Counted from the stretch's first letter, positions 36,370 to 48,133 are shown. The stretch: 55,998 nt of DNA from Hepatocystis sp. ex Piliocolobus tephrosceles (GCA_902459845.2 CABPSV020000010.1:1-55998), one strand, 5' to 3'. Numbers and translations are program-made. Notes: generated by a model from the letters alone, not told the origin.

Positions 36370-36522
36370 TTAAAAAAAAAAAAAAAAAAAAAATAATAAA
36401 ATAAAATGTAAGTTTATGTATATGTATCATGTTGTAATATACACCATACAAATGCTATCATCTTTTGTCAAAACAATTTCTTCACGATCTTTCTAAAGGT
36501 AAATATAAAAAAAAAAGTTACT
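34779..36522. other. 1.7-kb intergenic region (RING gene / BOP1)
   Basis: Both flanking genes are on the minus strand. The region contains a C8 run (34981-34988), a 12-bp array (35165-35285), TA microsatellites, a small hairpin at 35845-35861 (gacttt / aaagtc) and alternating poly-A, poly-T, poly-A tracts (36232-36252, 36330-36361, 36373-36392). No convincing coding frame is seen. Confidence 0.6.
35165..35285. repeat. 12-bp array
   Basis: The unit aaaattaatgtt repeats about nine times with a few substitutions, upstream of the RING gene. Confidence 0.8.
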
Positions 36523-39500
36523 TTATGTAAACAGGGAAGAATAATTATTATCCGTATGAGCAAAAAACCAGGGTTTTTTATCTGACCAAACTATATCAGT
36601 TATTTTTGATTCAGTTGTTACTTTATTAATTGGTAATAAAACTGGATTAGTAATATAATCGTCAAAAAATTTTGAATAAAATAAATTTACAACTCCTTCG
36701 GAACTTAATGTATAAAACAAATTATATATTTTATGAAACTCCACCTTTTTCAAACTACAATTATCTACATGAAATTTTTTATAAGGAGTAGAAGATAAAT
36801 CTAAGTCAAAAATGTAAACATCTCCTTTATCATTTGATGCTAATATATAGCTTTCGTTCTTATGTACATCAACACATGTTATGTTTTTTACTCCTTTCAG
36901 TTTTTTTATAATTCGTTTTTTTACAGACGAAGCTTTGAGGTCGTATATTCTAAAAAAAAATAAAAAAAAATGCACACACATGTATATATATAGGTACATA
37001 CATATGTATACATGGGAATGTAATATAAACTATATAAAAAGATAAAAAAAAAAAAAAAAGTGTTAGTAGTTTAAACAAATACAACAATATATATCAAATT
37101 CTTACTTTATAATGTTTTCAAAGGCAACTACATAATATGGACGACATGGGTAAAACATAGTTTGAATGACATCCCCTCTTTTTGCTATGTATTTCTTTAT
37201 TAATTTCATAGACTTCATAGTTTTTAAATGATGCAAATAACAGATGTGATACTGTCCTATCTTTCGTAAACATGTCACTGACAAGTAATTCCCTAAAAAG
37301 ATAAATTATAAATAAAAAATAAAATAAAAAAAATGACATTACACCTTGTGATTATGTTGCTAGGCTCCTTTTTTTTATCAACCCACACATTTAAGACCTG
37401 TATTTGTTTTTTATTTTTTGTTCTTTGTTTTTTATTTTTTGTTTTTTATTTTTTGTTCTTTATTTTTTGTTTTTAATTTTTTGTTTTTTATTTTTTGTTC
37501 TTTATTTTTTGTTTTTTATTTTTTGTTTTTTTTAATAGTACCATTTGTGTTCCATGTGAAATGCTTAATCTTCCCTTCGTGTTTTATAGCTACGCAATAT
37601 TTTATTCGCTAAAAAAAAAAATTATATCATACCATAATGTAACATAACATAATATAACATAACATAATGTAACAGAACATAATGTAACATAACATAATGT
37701 AACATAACATAATATAACATAACATAATGTAACATAACATAATGTAACATAACATAATGTAACAGTACATAATGTAACATAACATAATGTAACAGAACAT
37801 AATGTAACATAACATAATGTAACATAACATAATGTAACATAACATAATATAACATAACATAATGTAACATAACATAATGTAACATAACATAATGTAACAT
37901 AACATAATGTAACATAACATAATGTAACATAACATAATGTAACATAACATAATGTAACATAACATAATGTAACATAACATAATGTAACATAACATAATGT
38001 AACAGAACAGAGAAGAACATATAACAAAAGTTTATAAAAGCATGCAACTATGTACATATATATGAACACGTGTGATACTCATAGCTGCAATGAAGAAAAT
38101 AAAAATACAACACCTACAAACGCAAATTATCATGAAAAGGAATGTAATTTTATTAATAGGAATAATAAACAGCTCACTTACAGGGTCGTTAGGTTTAATG
38201 TTGAACCATTTTACATCTACGTCAGGAGAATAAATAAATTTATCTGATTTTTTGAATTTCTGGTTAAATATACCAATTAATGATTTCGTTTTGGAATAAC
38301 TAATTTCTCTACTTAGTTCGACTATTTTTTTTTTAGGAAAATCACTTTCTTTGTTACTATCTATATCATCACCATCATCACCATCTTCACCATCTTCACC
38401 ATCTTCACCATCTTCACCATCATCATCACCATTTTGTACATCCACTATACCCTGATTATCTAACTTGCTGCTACCTACAGCAAGGTGTTCTTTATCACTT
38501 ATATCTCCCGAAGAAACCACTTTATCATCATTCAAGTCCGTATTTTCAAAATCAGCCATACCCACAACATGTTTTCTTCTTTTATTTATGTTTTCATTGC
38601 CATTAGAATGGATATTTATCACATTTTCTGCAATTCCCTTAATTGCAGGTACATAATCTCCATAATGAAATAAAAATATATAATCGTTACAACATATAGC
38701 AACGATAGAATATAACTTATTTACTTTTATCATTATATTATCAAATTTATATATATATTTTTTTTTTTTTTTTTCTTCTTTTTTTTTATTATTTGTTAAT
38801 ACAAAATTATAATAATAAGTCAAATCTATTACTACTAAAATGTAAGAAGACAAAATATCAAATATATACAATTTATTAAAATGAATCATATATAATAAAT
38901 GGTCTTGTTCATTTATATCAATGTTATTATTATGTATAATAGTTTTTTTTTTATCTTCTGTTTCTTCTTCATTATTTATAACATACTTGATAAAACTATA
39001 CTGAGGATATGGTCTTAACGATTTGGTAGATTCTAATTTTGGTAATAAGTCTTCTTTATTTATATGTAAAACTTTTTTAATTGTTCTTGAACATAAAAAT
39101 AAATCTAAACATCTTTGGTATAATTCAAAATAAGTTTTATCATACGATTCTAAATTACAAATATATTCATAATTTTTAACTATATCTATATTGTTTTTCG
39201 ATTTTATTTCAGAATCATTATTTATTAATTCAGTTGGTGGATTATAACTTAATTTATGTCCTGGTAATAAAAATGGTAAATTCATTTCTTCTGATTTTAG
39301 AGAAATATTATAAATTTTATTACGCCATAAATCATATAGTTTCTCATAATTTTCATTTTGTTTTGTACTATCTTTTTTATTTTTTGCATGTTTTTGTAAT
39401 TTTATAAACAAATTATTTAACATCTTTTTATAACGCTTTTCTTTCGTTTTTTCATCAATCTTTGATATACCTTCCTTTTTATATTCATCTTTATCATTTT

Positions 39501-40768
39501 CATAAATATATTCAGTGTTACTATTATATTTTGCTATTTTATTTTCTCGAATACTTTTTATAATTTGTAAATCACTGTCTGTTAATTCAATTACTCTGTT
39601 GTTTTTTTTATCTTTTATTTTTCTCCATGCATTGGGGTCGCTTTTCAATTCAATAAAGTCGTCGATTGTGTTTGTGCCATCCTTTTGGATTCGTTTACCT
39701 TCAATGTCGTACCCTGCAGAAAAAAAAAAAAAAAAAAAAAAAAAATTAAAAATTAAAAAAAAGTTTTAAAATTACAAATGTACAATTACTAACGTAGAAT
39801 CACAAACGTAGAATCACAAACGTAGAATCACAAACGTAGAATCACAAACGTAGAATCACAAACGTAGAATCACAAACGTAGAATCACAAACGTAGAATCA
39901 CAAACGTAGAATCACAAACGTAGAATCACAAACGTAGAATTACAAACGTAGCACAATTTAATACAAGTGTGTATGTGCGCATGCATATGTGTATATCAAG
40001 TATCTACACATTAACAACGTTTCTACAACACATATCAAAAGTAATAAAAACAAATGAGTAAAAATAACTACTACTTTTAAAAGTTTACTATTATCATTTA
40101 TTTTAACCTATTATGTCAAGATCATCATAATGCTTTAAATCAAAGTCTCCGATAGTGTTTAAATTATACTCATCATCACTTTCATCAATTTCTTCATTAG
40201 CATAAATACTATTATTAGTTTTTGTTTTAACACTTTCGATACTACTATCAGAGGTGTCATGTTCTGTTGTTTTTTCATAATCTGTTTTTTGTACATTCTT
40301 TTTAATCTTTTTTGTGATCGTATTATTACTTGTGCTACTATTTATGCTACTACTTCTGTTTTTGTTTACGTTACTATTTATATTTTTTTTCGCCCCCCTA
40401 TTAACTACGACACTACAACTTTTTTTATTCTTCATTTTTTTTAAGCTTTTAATTTCTCCATTAATTTGTAATTTTTTTTTATGTTTTTTTTTTTTTTTTT
40501 TTTTAACGTTATTAGATTGATCCTCATTTGTCTCTTCACATAACATATTAGCAACATCCCTAGATTCATTTTTTGCTTCCCCTTTTTTTGCTTTCTTATT
40601 TTTTGATTTTTCCACTTGTTCATCTTTAGAATGTAAGTTTTTATCTGTTTCGGTAAATTCGTCTTTGGTATTTACTGATGTTCTTTCACTTACTGTGTTT
40701 TCTTCTATCAACATTGTGCTTCCACCTCCCTCTTCATTGTAACTGACAATACAATTTTTATCATTCAT
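36523..40768 (-). CDS. BOP1: BOP1/Erb1 ribosome-biogenesis WD-repeat protein
   Basis: BOP1 (Erb1) forms the PeBoW complex with Pes1 and WDR12 in the nucleolus and is needed for 27S rRNA processing and 60S assembly. Five exons were rebuilt (40768-40108, 39713-38182, 37608-37542, 37292-37106, 36949-36523), all in phase, giving 957 residues. The N-terminal 190 residues are basic or acidic low complexity. The BOP1NT signature begins NTIGDF, YDDLDIIG, then across intron 1 GYDIEGKRI and DPNAWR. The motif LPGHKLSYNPP is at residues 370-380 and RCLDLFLCSR follows at about 415. The C-terminal WD repeats include HEGKIKHFTWN, GDVIQTMFYP, IYDLKA and the family ending KPWFFAHTD...SLFT. Introns 1 and 2 each carry a long tandem array. 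The gene is divergent from the Nop4-like gene, another 60S factor. Confidence 0.95.
37632..38004 (-). repeat. 15-bp tandem array inside BOP1 intron 2
   Basis: The unit taatgtaacataaca repeats about 25 times with only rare substitutions (for example aatataac or cagaac). It fills about two thirds of the intron 37609-38181. Because 15 is a multiple of 3 and no unit frame has a minus-strand stop, all three minus frames stay open, which creates spurious long reading frames. Confidence 0.9.
39788..39953 (-). repeat. 14-bp tandem array inside BOP1 intron 1
   Basis: The unit cacaaacgtagaat repeats about 12 times, almost without change, within the intron 39714-40107. Confidence 0.9.
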
Positions 40769-40906
40769 TTTTTTTTTATTATAAAATATATAATTTTTTT
40801 TTTATCACTACTATTATTATTGGTATTAATTCTATGACTCATATTTTTCTAACAATTTAATTTATGTATTTATACGTGTTTAATTAATAATGATTTATTA
40901 AATTTG

Positions 40907-40944
<38 letters not shown>

Positions 40945-41431
40945 GTTTAAATCATATATATTAAAGTTGCATATTATGAGTATGTGTCGTTATATTTTCA
41001 CTATTACTCTAAATACAATTTGCAATAATGATCATTATTATTTTTAATAAATTTCTTTTTTTTAACTTTAAATCATAAAATATGTAATTTTTTTTTTTTT
41101 TTTTTGTAACATAAATAATACATATACGAGCTTGTACATAACAACGAGTATATATACGTAACGTACATATATATATGTACGTTAAAAGGTGTCGACAAAT
41201 CCAGCGTCACTCTTTAAAAAGAATAAAACTAAACAACATTTAAAAATTTACGAAAATTGTTAATATGTTAAATAAAAAATAAACCTTTTCTACAAAAGAG
41301 TTTAAGTGCTTAAATGCTTAAATGCTTAAGTGCATATGACATATGTATATTGTTTTTTTTAACATATGGCTACATTAATATATATATATATATACTATAT
41401 ATGTGGGAATATTACGATGCTATACAAAACA

Positions 41432-41462
<31 letters not shown>

Positions 41463-41935
41463 AATACAAACACGTTGTTCCATTATTTTATCCTTCCATC
41501 AGGTAAAAAAAATTATTTGTATATATAAACATTCACTTTTTTGTATTAAAAAGGAATATATCAATAAAAATAATTAAAAAAAAAAAAGAATTAACAGAAA
41601 AATAGAATAAACAAAAAAAAAAGAGTTAATCATAAAAAAAAAAAATTAATCCAAAAAAAAAAAGAGTTAAAAAAAAAAGGTTAAAAAAAAAGAGTTAAAA
41701 AAAAAAGGTTAAAAAAAAAGAGTTAAAAAAAAGAGTTAAAAAAAAGAGTTAAGAAAAAGAGTTAAAAAAAAAGAGTTAAGAAAAAGAGTTAAAAAAAGGA
41801 GTTAAAAAAAAGAGTTAAAAAAAAAGAGTTAAGAAAAAGAGTTAAAAAAAAGAGTTAAAAAAAAGAGTTAAAAAAAAGAGTTAAAAAAAAGAGTTAAAAA
41901 AAAGAGTTAACTAAAAAATAAAGGATAAACACAGA
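40769..41935. promoter_or_regulatory. Divergent promoter region BOP1 / Nop4-like
   Basis: 1.17 kb separates the start codons of two opposite-strand nucleolar factors, so both promoters must lie here. Visible elements are poly-A (40906-40939), poly-T (41089-41105, 41432-41459), a moderately GC-rich spot (41190-41215, gtgtcgacaaatccagcg) and the purine array at 41630-41910. No promoter motif can be named from sequence alone. Confidence 0.5.
41630..41912 (+). repeat. Purine-rich gagttaaaaaaaa array in the Nop4-like 5' leader
   Basis: A 13-15-bp unit (aaaaaaagagttaa, with ggttaa and agaaaa variants) repeats about 18 times and ends 25 bases before the start codon at 41936. On the plus strand it contains TAA in every unit, so no upstream reading frame can cross it. 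Confidence 0.85.
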
Positions 41936-44900
41936 ATGGTTTGTCACAAAGACGATAAGAGTCCTTTCGACAAGCATAAAGTTTTTGTACGAAACATAAA
42001 TGAAAATGACACAAGTTTATTAAGTGAACAATTTGGAGAACTATGTAAAGAGTTTTTTTTTTTTCGTAATAAAAACAAAGCTACTTTAACAAAAAGTGCT
42101 ATATGTAAGTTTCGAAGTGAAAATGAAGCAAAAGATTTTATAGAAAAATATAACAACACAAATCAGTTTAGTAGTAAAATAAAATGCGAATTTGCATTAA
42201 AACAAAAAACAAGCGATAAAAAAATTTATACAATTGCAAATAACAATAAACAAATAAACTATAAAAATTCGCTTAAATTATATACTAATGTTGATATTGA
42301 TAAAATAACATTAATAAATTATATAAGAGATATATTTTATATAAATAAAAAATCTATATTAACTTATTTTAATGGAGATAATAATTTGGAAAAACATGAT
42401 AAAACAGTGAATAAAAAAGAAACTTATAATTATTTAGAGAAATCGGATGATGATGCTGGTAATGGTGATGGTAATGGTGATGATATTATAATTGTCACTG
42501 ATAAAAAATGTATGGAATTTGAACAACTTGTGTTAAATGTAAAAAAGGAACAGAATGTTAGTAAGTATGTGATAAAGGAGTTGAATAAGGCAGACTCAGT
42601 CGAGGGTAACAGGAAAAACAAAAACGACGATAGTACTGACATTAATAACGACAAAAACAAAAACAAACACAGTAAAAACAAAAACGAAAACAAACAAAGT
42701 AAAAACAAAAACGACACTATAACTGTAAGCAGCAATACCATTAATGACTACTTTGTGTATGTCGTTGAGTTTTTAAATTTAGGTATAGCAGTTGAGTTTT
42801 CCAAATATATAAATAAAGAAAATTTTACCGACTTTATAAAAAACAAAGTACCTGAAATAAAATCCCATATTTTATTTCATCATGAAATATGTTATATAAA
42901 TATAGCAAATAAAATTGTTTTTATTAAAAATTTACATAGAACATGCCATATTGAAAACATTACTAAATTTTTTAAACACATTGAAAAAAGCGTTAAAGTT
43001 ATTATACCTAAAAAAAATGATAAAAAACAGGGGTATGCAATTGTTTTTTTTTCAAATTACTCAAATGCACAAAAGGCCTTACGCTTAAATGGTACTAAAC
43101 TATGTGGACAAAGCGTAACTATTCAAGTTGATGAAAAACTCACCAAACTTACGTCTTTAAATAAATCATCTGTTAAAAAAGATAATATAAAGAATGTTAA
43201 AAAGGAAAATGGGGTAACGGGTACGATAAAAGAAAATGTAATAAGCGAAAAAATAGATAAGTTGTCAGATTCGGATAGAGCAACTAGCTCAGATGGTGAT
43301 GGTTCAGATGGTGATGATGCAAATTCGGATGGAGCAACTGGCTCAAATTTTGACGGAACAAGTCAAGTATCCAATGAAGAAAATATCTTTCCAAAGAATA
43401 ATAAAAAAAGTTACGACAATAAAAGTGATACAATTACTCCTCGTAGAAATGATGCAAGTGATGGACAAACATTATTCATAACAAACATGCCAACAGAAAC
43501 CAGCGATGAAGAAATTAAAGAATACGTAGTAAAAAATATAAGTAAACATTATATATATATAAAAGCTTGCAGAAATAATGATAAAGCATTATCAGTGTTT
43601 GTAAAATTACGATATAAAACTGATGCAGATAATTTTTTAAAAAAAATTGGTGAATATGAGGAAGATGAAAATGACAATAATAATGAAAATAATGAAAATG
43701 TTATTGACAGCTATTATAACAAAAAACAAAATAAAGAAAAATTTAAACAGATTTTAATAAAAGGTGATAATAAAATTATTCAATCAGATATTTTATTTTA
43801 TAAAAATAATTATTTAATGATCAAAAGGGCTGTTAATAAAGATGAAATAAAAGATAAAAAAAAAATGATTTCAAAAGAAAAAAAAAAAAAAGAAAAAAAA
43901 ATTAATAATAATATTCATTTGATAAATGATAACAATATCAATAATAAGCATTTATCTGATCAAATTATAAAAAGGAATAATAAATTAATGGAAAAAAAAA
44001 AAGATATTTTAAAAAATAGAAATTTCGTTATAAATCCATGTCGAATTTATATACGAAATTATCCAATCCAGTTAGAAAAAAACGTTTTTCGTCAAATGGT
44101 TTTAAAATATTTTACACCGATAATTATAGAAAAAGAAAAATTAAAAAAAAAAGAAGCATTCAAAATTGCAAATACAATTATTAAAAAAATGAAAATATTA
44201 ACTAATAGTGTAAAAAATTCAGAAATGATTGAAAATTTTGAAGATAAAAAAGAAAAGAAGAGTAACAAAGCTCTTATTTGTTTTATTGACGTTGATAAAC
44301 ATGAACATGCGAAAATGTTAATTAATTTATTACAAAATAAAAATCTCATGGAGTTAGTTAATAAAATACTTTACAAAGGAACTATAAAAACCACACAAAA
44401 AAATAAGTATATAACGTACGTAGATTATTGTATAGAAGATATGAGGAAGGTTCATATTAAAAAAATTAAAGAAGAAAAATTTCTTAATCTTATTAAAGAA
44501 AAACATGGTATTATACCTACTCAAAAACATATCAAAAAAAAAAAAAAAATAAATAAAATATCGAGAGGAAAAAAACAAAGAGAAAAAAGGAGATTATTAA
44601 GAATGCAAAAAGAAAATAAAAATAATGTATATATGTTTCACCAAGTTCCGTTGAAAAAAGATAATAACAACCATATTAATAACGATCATACTAGTCATAG
44701 CACTAGTAACAATATGTATACCAAAGTAGTAAACGACCCCAAACACAACATATCACAAAACATAAATAAGGAACATATAACAAGTTTGAAAAATGAAAAA
44801 AAAACAATTAGAAAAAATAAAAAAAGTGCAGACCCAGAAAATTTTTCAAATAAAAAAAGAAAAACAATACAAAATAAAGTTTTAGATTCTAAAGAAATTG

Positions 44901-44950
44901 ATGCAATTAAAAAGGATGTTAAAAAATTTATGAAGAATATTGTCCCATAA
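41936..44950 (+). CDS. Nop4/RBM28-like multi-RRM nucleolar protein
   Basis: Nop4 (RBM28) is a four-RRM protein of early 60S pre-ribosomes. The frame is a single exon of 1004 residues. RRM-like units, in order: VFVRNI at residues 17-22; a possible split RRM (about 110-300, LKLYTNV then FVYVVEFLN); IVFIKNLHRT with GYAIVFF (about 322-405); TLFITNMPTET with SVFVKLRY (about 512-570); and RIYIRNYPIQ with ALICFIDV (about 701-840). The last RRM is followed by YITYVDYCIEDMRKV, close to the short conserved strand (PIVEFA-ED) that ends RRM4 in Nop4/RBM28, and then by a very basic tail. Inserts are Asp/Gly/Ser and Asn-rich. The assignment rests on RRM number, the post-RRM4 motif and the basic tail. Another multi-RRM nucleolar protein such as Mrd1 (five to six RRMs) is possible. 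Confidence 0.72.
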   Translation: MVCHKDDKSPFDKHKVFVRNINENDTSLLSEQFGELCKEFFFFRNKNKATLTKSAICKFRSENEAKDFIEKYNNTNQFSSKIKCEFALKQKTSDKKIYTIANNNKQINYKNSLKLYTNVDIDKITLINYIRDIFYINKKSILTYFNGDNNLEKHDKTVNKKETYNYLEKSDDDAGNGDGNGDDIIIVTDKKCMEFEQLVLNVKKEQNVSKYVIKELNKADSVEGNRKNKNDDSTDINNDKNKNKHSKNKNENKQSKNKNDTITVSSNTINDYFVYVVEFLNLGIAVEFSKYINKENFTDFIKNKVPEIKSHILFHHEICYINIANKIVFIKNLHRTCHIENITKFFKHIEKSVKVIIPKKNDKKQGYAIVFFSNYSNAQKALRLNGTKLCGQSVTIQVDEKLTKLTSLNKSSVKKDNIKNVKKENGVTGTIKENVISEKIDKLSDSDRATSSDGDGSDGDDANSDGATGSNFDGTSQVSNEENIFPKNNKKSYDNKSDTITPRRNDASDGQTLFITNMPTETSDEEIKEYVVKNISKHYIYIKACRNNDKALSVFVKLRYKTDADNFLKKIGEYEEDENDNNNENNENVIDSYYNKKQNKEKFKQILIKGDNKIIQSDILFYKNNYLMIKRAVNKDEIKDKKKMISKEKKKKEKKINNNIHLINDNNINNKHLSDQIIKRNNKLMEKKKDILKNRNFVINPCRIYIRNYPIQLEKNVFRQMVLKYFTPIIIEKEKLKKKEAFKIANTIIKKMKILTNSVKNSEMIENFEDKKEKKSNKALICFIDVDKHEHAKMLINLLQNKNLMELVNKILYKGTIKTTQKNKYITYVDYCIEDMRKVHIKKIKEEKFLNLIKEKHGIIPTQKHIKKKKKINKISRGKKQREKRRLLRMQKENKNNVYMFHQVPLKKDNNNHINNDHTSHSTSNNMYTKVVNDPKHNISQNINKEHITSLKNEKKTIRKNKKSADPENFSNKKRKTIQNKVLDSKEIDAIKKDVKKFMKNIVP

Positions 44951-45753
44951 AAAGATAAAAGCTTAATGGAACTTTCCCAACTTTCTTTCAATTTATTTAT
45001 TTGTCTTAAATATGACAACATATTAACGATTACGACATATAATCTAGTTTTTTTTTTTTTTATTTTTTACTTTTTTTTTTGCACATTTTGTCAAATTACA
45101 TTTTGTTAAAACATATATAGTCCTGTTTTCTATTTTCTATTTTTTATTTTCTATTTGTATGTTTTTGTAAAAACAGGAGGTTGTGTTTTCGTCTTTCAAA
45201 AACTATATTAGACTTATTTAAAAGTTTTTAAACAAAAAAAATAGTAATAACAATAGCAATAATAAATAGTAACAAATGAGGATAAAAAGATCGTTTTGTC
45301 TGACATGTTCAACTAAATTGTGGGAAAATCACTTTCTTTCTTTGTTTCTTTCTTTTTTTTTATTTTTTCACAAAAATAGCCATTATATATATATTATATA
45401 TATGGGCAAAAATATATACTTGCATTGATTTTTTTATTTGTTTATATATACATGTACACAGTTGAATATGTTCGGTCTACAATTTACAATTTTATAATTT
45501 TACAATTTTATAACTTAATAATATAAATTTATTAATTATATTATGAATAGAAAAAGTATGAATAAAAAAAGGGTGTTAAGGCTACTTTTGTATTGAGCAT
45601 GTTCCTTTCTTCTAACTTCCTAAAATGGATAACTTATTTAAAACCGTTGAACAATTATGCTTACTAAAACATATTTTACCAAATCTTATGAATCAATATA
45701 AAGTAGTAATGCTGTTATATCATTTTAAGTGTATCCACAACTGTGGTTTCTTT

Positions 45754-45816
<63 letters not shown>

Positions 45817-46300
45817 TCATTTTTTTCTTTTTTCTTTTTCTTTTTCTTTTTCTTTTTCTTTTTCTTTTTGTTTTTTTTTTCTATATTTTTCATTATAATT
45901 TAACATCTATGATAAGTACTACAAAATATATACATATATATATTCCTTGTATTTCCTTTAATTTTTTAATATAATTCTATGTGTCATAGTACCAATAATG
46001 TCATATGTTTCTTCAACTGTTTGTTTTTATATGCAGATATATTCATTTTTTTTTTTTAAAAAAAAATTAAATTGTAAATACTTTTGCCTCATATAAAAAA
46101 AAAAATTAAACCATTCGGTATATTTGTTTTAAGTCTACATATTCATTGTATTAAATTTTATGAGTAATATACATATATATATCAAAATACGTATAAATTT
46201 TTTTTTTTTTTTTTTTTACATTTATTCCAACTTTTCAATTTCATTTTATTTTACGTCATTTTTTTTACTTTTTAAATGTTGTATTAACAAAAAATATAAA

Positions 46301-46345
<45 letters not shown>

Positions 46346-46366
46346 TTTTTTTATATAATTTAAAAT
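44951..46366. other. Intergenic region Nop4-like - Y14
   Basis: The region contains poly-T (about 45752-45811), a ctttttctttttc repeat (45828-45870), TA repeats and a 40-base poly-A tract (46301-46340) shortly before the Y14 start. A short coding-like stretch at 45625-45747 is listed separately. Confidence 0.6.
45625..45747 (+). other. Possible short coding exon or upstream ORF
   Basis: ATG at 45625 opens about 41 codons of balanced composition (MDNLFKTVEQLCLLKHILPN and on) before the frame runs into a poly-T tract. A donor-like gtagta follows codon 26, and an acceptor-like tatgcag lies at 46031-46037, from which about 20 more codons follow to a stop. It could be a tiny two-exon gene or a chance frame. 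No homologue comes to mind. Confidence 0.25.
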
Positions 46367-47093
46367 ATGAGGGATAATCAACTAAATCAAGGTTTTAATA
46401 ATGATGAAATTCCTGCAAAATGTAAGAGAACTAAAATTATAATTCGATATGAACACAAATAAGCTCATAAAAATGTTGTATTTGTTCAGTGTATATATAA
46501 TTATGATTATTATTTACATTTTTAATTTTAGCATCTTTCTTGATTAAATATTAGTTTCGCTATTGTATATAATAAAAACATCGGTTTTTTCTTTATATAT
46601 ATGTGTATATATGTACATACGCTTACATACGCATACATATTTGTTTCATTAATTATATATGTATATATTTATTAATACGTGTATAGCTATTGAAGGCTGG
46701 ATAATTATTATAACAAATATTCACGGTGAAGCAAGAGAAGACTATATTAAAGACGTTTTTGAAAAATTTGGACAAGTTAAAAATCTGCATTTAAATTTAG
46801 ATAGAAGGACAGGTTTTTTAAAAGGGTATGCATTTCTTGAATTCGAGAACTTTGTTGATGCCAAGAGAGCAATCGATGGTATGTTACGAGTGTTTTATTT
46901 GTCCATTTTATTTATGCGCTCTTTTTCGTCTGCTTTCGTATTCATACATTTGTTTTTGTTTCCATTTACTCATTTAATTGTTTATTAATTTTTTTTTTTT
47001 TTTTTACCTTTTTTTTTTAAAGAAATGGACGGGACAATGTTGTTAAATCAGAAAATTCATGTAGATTGGGCTTTTGTGCAGGAAAAAAAATAA
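46367..47093 (+). CDS. RBM8A: Exon-junction-complex protein Y14 (RBM8A)
   Basis: Y14 binds Mago in the core of the exon-junction complex, deposited on spliced mRNA. Three exons (46367-46421, 46687-46878, 47023-47093) join in phase to 105 residues, shorter than human (174) because the N-terminal and C-terminal tails are minimal. The single RRM is complete: EGWIIIITNIH (RNP2), then HLNLDRRTGFLKGYAFLEF, containing RNP1, nearly identical in pattern to human Y14 (HLNLDRRTGYLKGY). The domain closes with QKIHVDWAFVQ. The LNLDRRTG segment is diagnostic of Y14 rather than other small RRM proteins. Introns are short and AT-rich, and a 40-base poly-A tract precedes the leader. The C-terminal Arg/Ser tail of animal Y14 is missing. 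Confidence 0.95.
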
Positions 47094-47124
47094 AATATAA
47101 AGGATTCTCAGAATTATTAATTTT

Positions 47125-47157
<33 letters not shown>

Positions 47158-47522
47158 CACTGTACATAAAAATATTGTATCTTTTTTAAACCAGTGAATA
47201 AATTTTCTTAAGGTATAATAACTTAAGAGGAATTTTAAACTAATATAAAGTGTACATACATGGTACACGCTTATACATATAAAATATAAATGTTTCATTG
47301 ATTGTTTACATTCATTATGAAAATGTAAAAACTACAACACCACGCTTACATTTTTTTTCAAATTAAAGAAAAACTTCTTTTTGCTCAACAGTTTGATAAT
47401 ACGCAATCATGCATATGTTAATTTTTTTTTTAAACACATTGACATTTACTTTAGACAAAACAATCTTCTTATGTTATAATAAATTTATAAGTATAAAGAT
47501 AATAATGTTGTTTTTTTATATG

Positions 47523-47566
<44 letters not shown>

Positions 47567-48133
47567 ACACACATTCCCATTCAAATGGCAACGGAAAATT
47601 GCTTCGAGCAAAAATAAAATATTAATATATAACACACATCATAAGTGCAAGGGCTTTTTAAGAATGTTATAAAACGAAAAAAAAAAAAAAAAATGTAAAA
47701 AAAAAAAGGTAAAATGTTTTGGAATAAAAAGGGGGTGAGCATGAATTAAAAAAACATATTGTACAAAAACAAAACATTACGATTTTTTTTTATTTTTTTA
47801 TTTATTTATTTATTTTTTTTTTACTGAACAGTTTATATCTTAAATAATCATATTTAATTATGACGAATGCATAACTATAACGGATTAATGTATAACTATA
47901 ACGGATTGATGTATAACTATAACGGATTGATGTATAACTATAACGGATTAATGTATAACTATAACGGATTAATGCAATAATTATTTTTATTTATTAATTT
48001 TTTTTTTTTTTTGTAAGGAAAAAAGCAACGCATGTGATAATTTTACAAGCGTATGATGTTGCGCTTTTTTCCTTATAAAAAAAAAAAAAAATAATAAAAA
48101 AATAATACTTTGCAATAATCTTAAGCTGAAATA
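47094..48133. other. Convergent intergenic region (Y14 / Tubby)
   Basis: The region contains poly-A (47131-47157), a TA microsatellite (47528-47560), T-rich stretches and a 21-bp array (47866-47975). The open frame at 47409-47672 is TA-repeat driven and is not called. No gene is seen. Confidence 0.6.
47866..47975. repeat. 21-bp array
   Basis: The unit cggattaatgtataactataa (with gattga variants) repeats about five times, 3' to both convergent genes. Confidence 0.85.

Noticed and set aside
37602..38069. Three long overlapping minus-strand open frames rich in CYVTL/MLHYV/CYIML repeats
   Set aside because: They are the three frames of the 15-bp array inside BOP1 intron 2; the exon chain on either side splices cleanly around it.
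39788..39953. CRISPR-like array (regular short repeats)
   Set aside because: Units are head-to-tail without spacers, in a eukaryotic intron; it is a minisatellite.
42430..42741. Ser/Leu/Phe-rich frames antisense to the Nop4-like gene
   Set aside because: They are shadows of Lys/Asn/Asp-rich coding sequence; antisense frames over several other genes here have the same cause.
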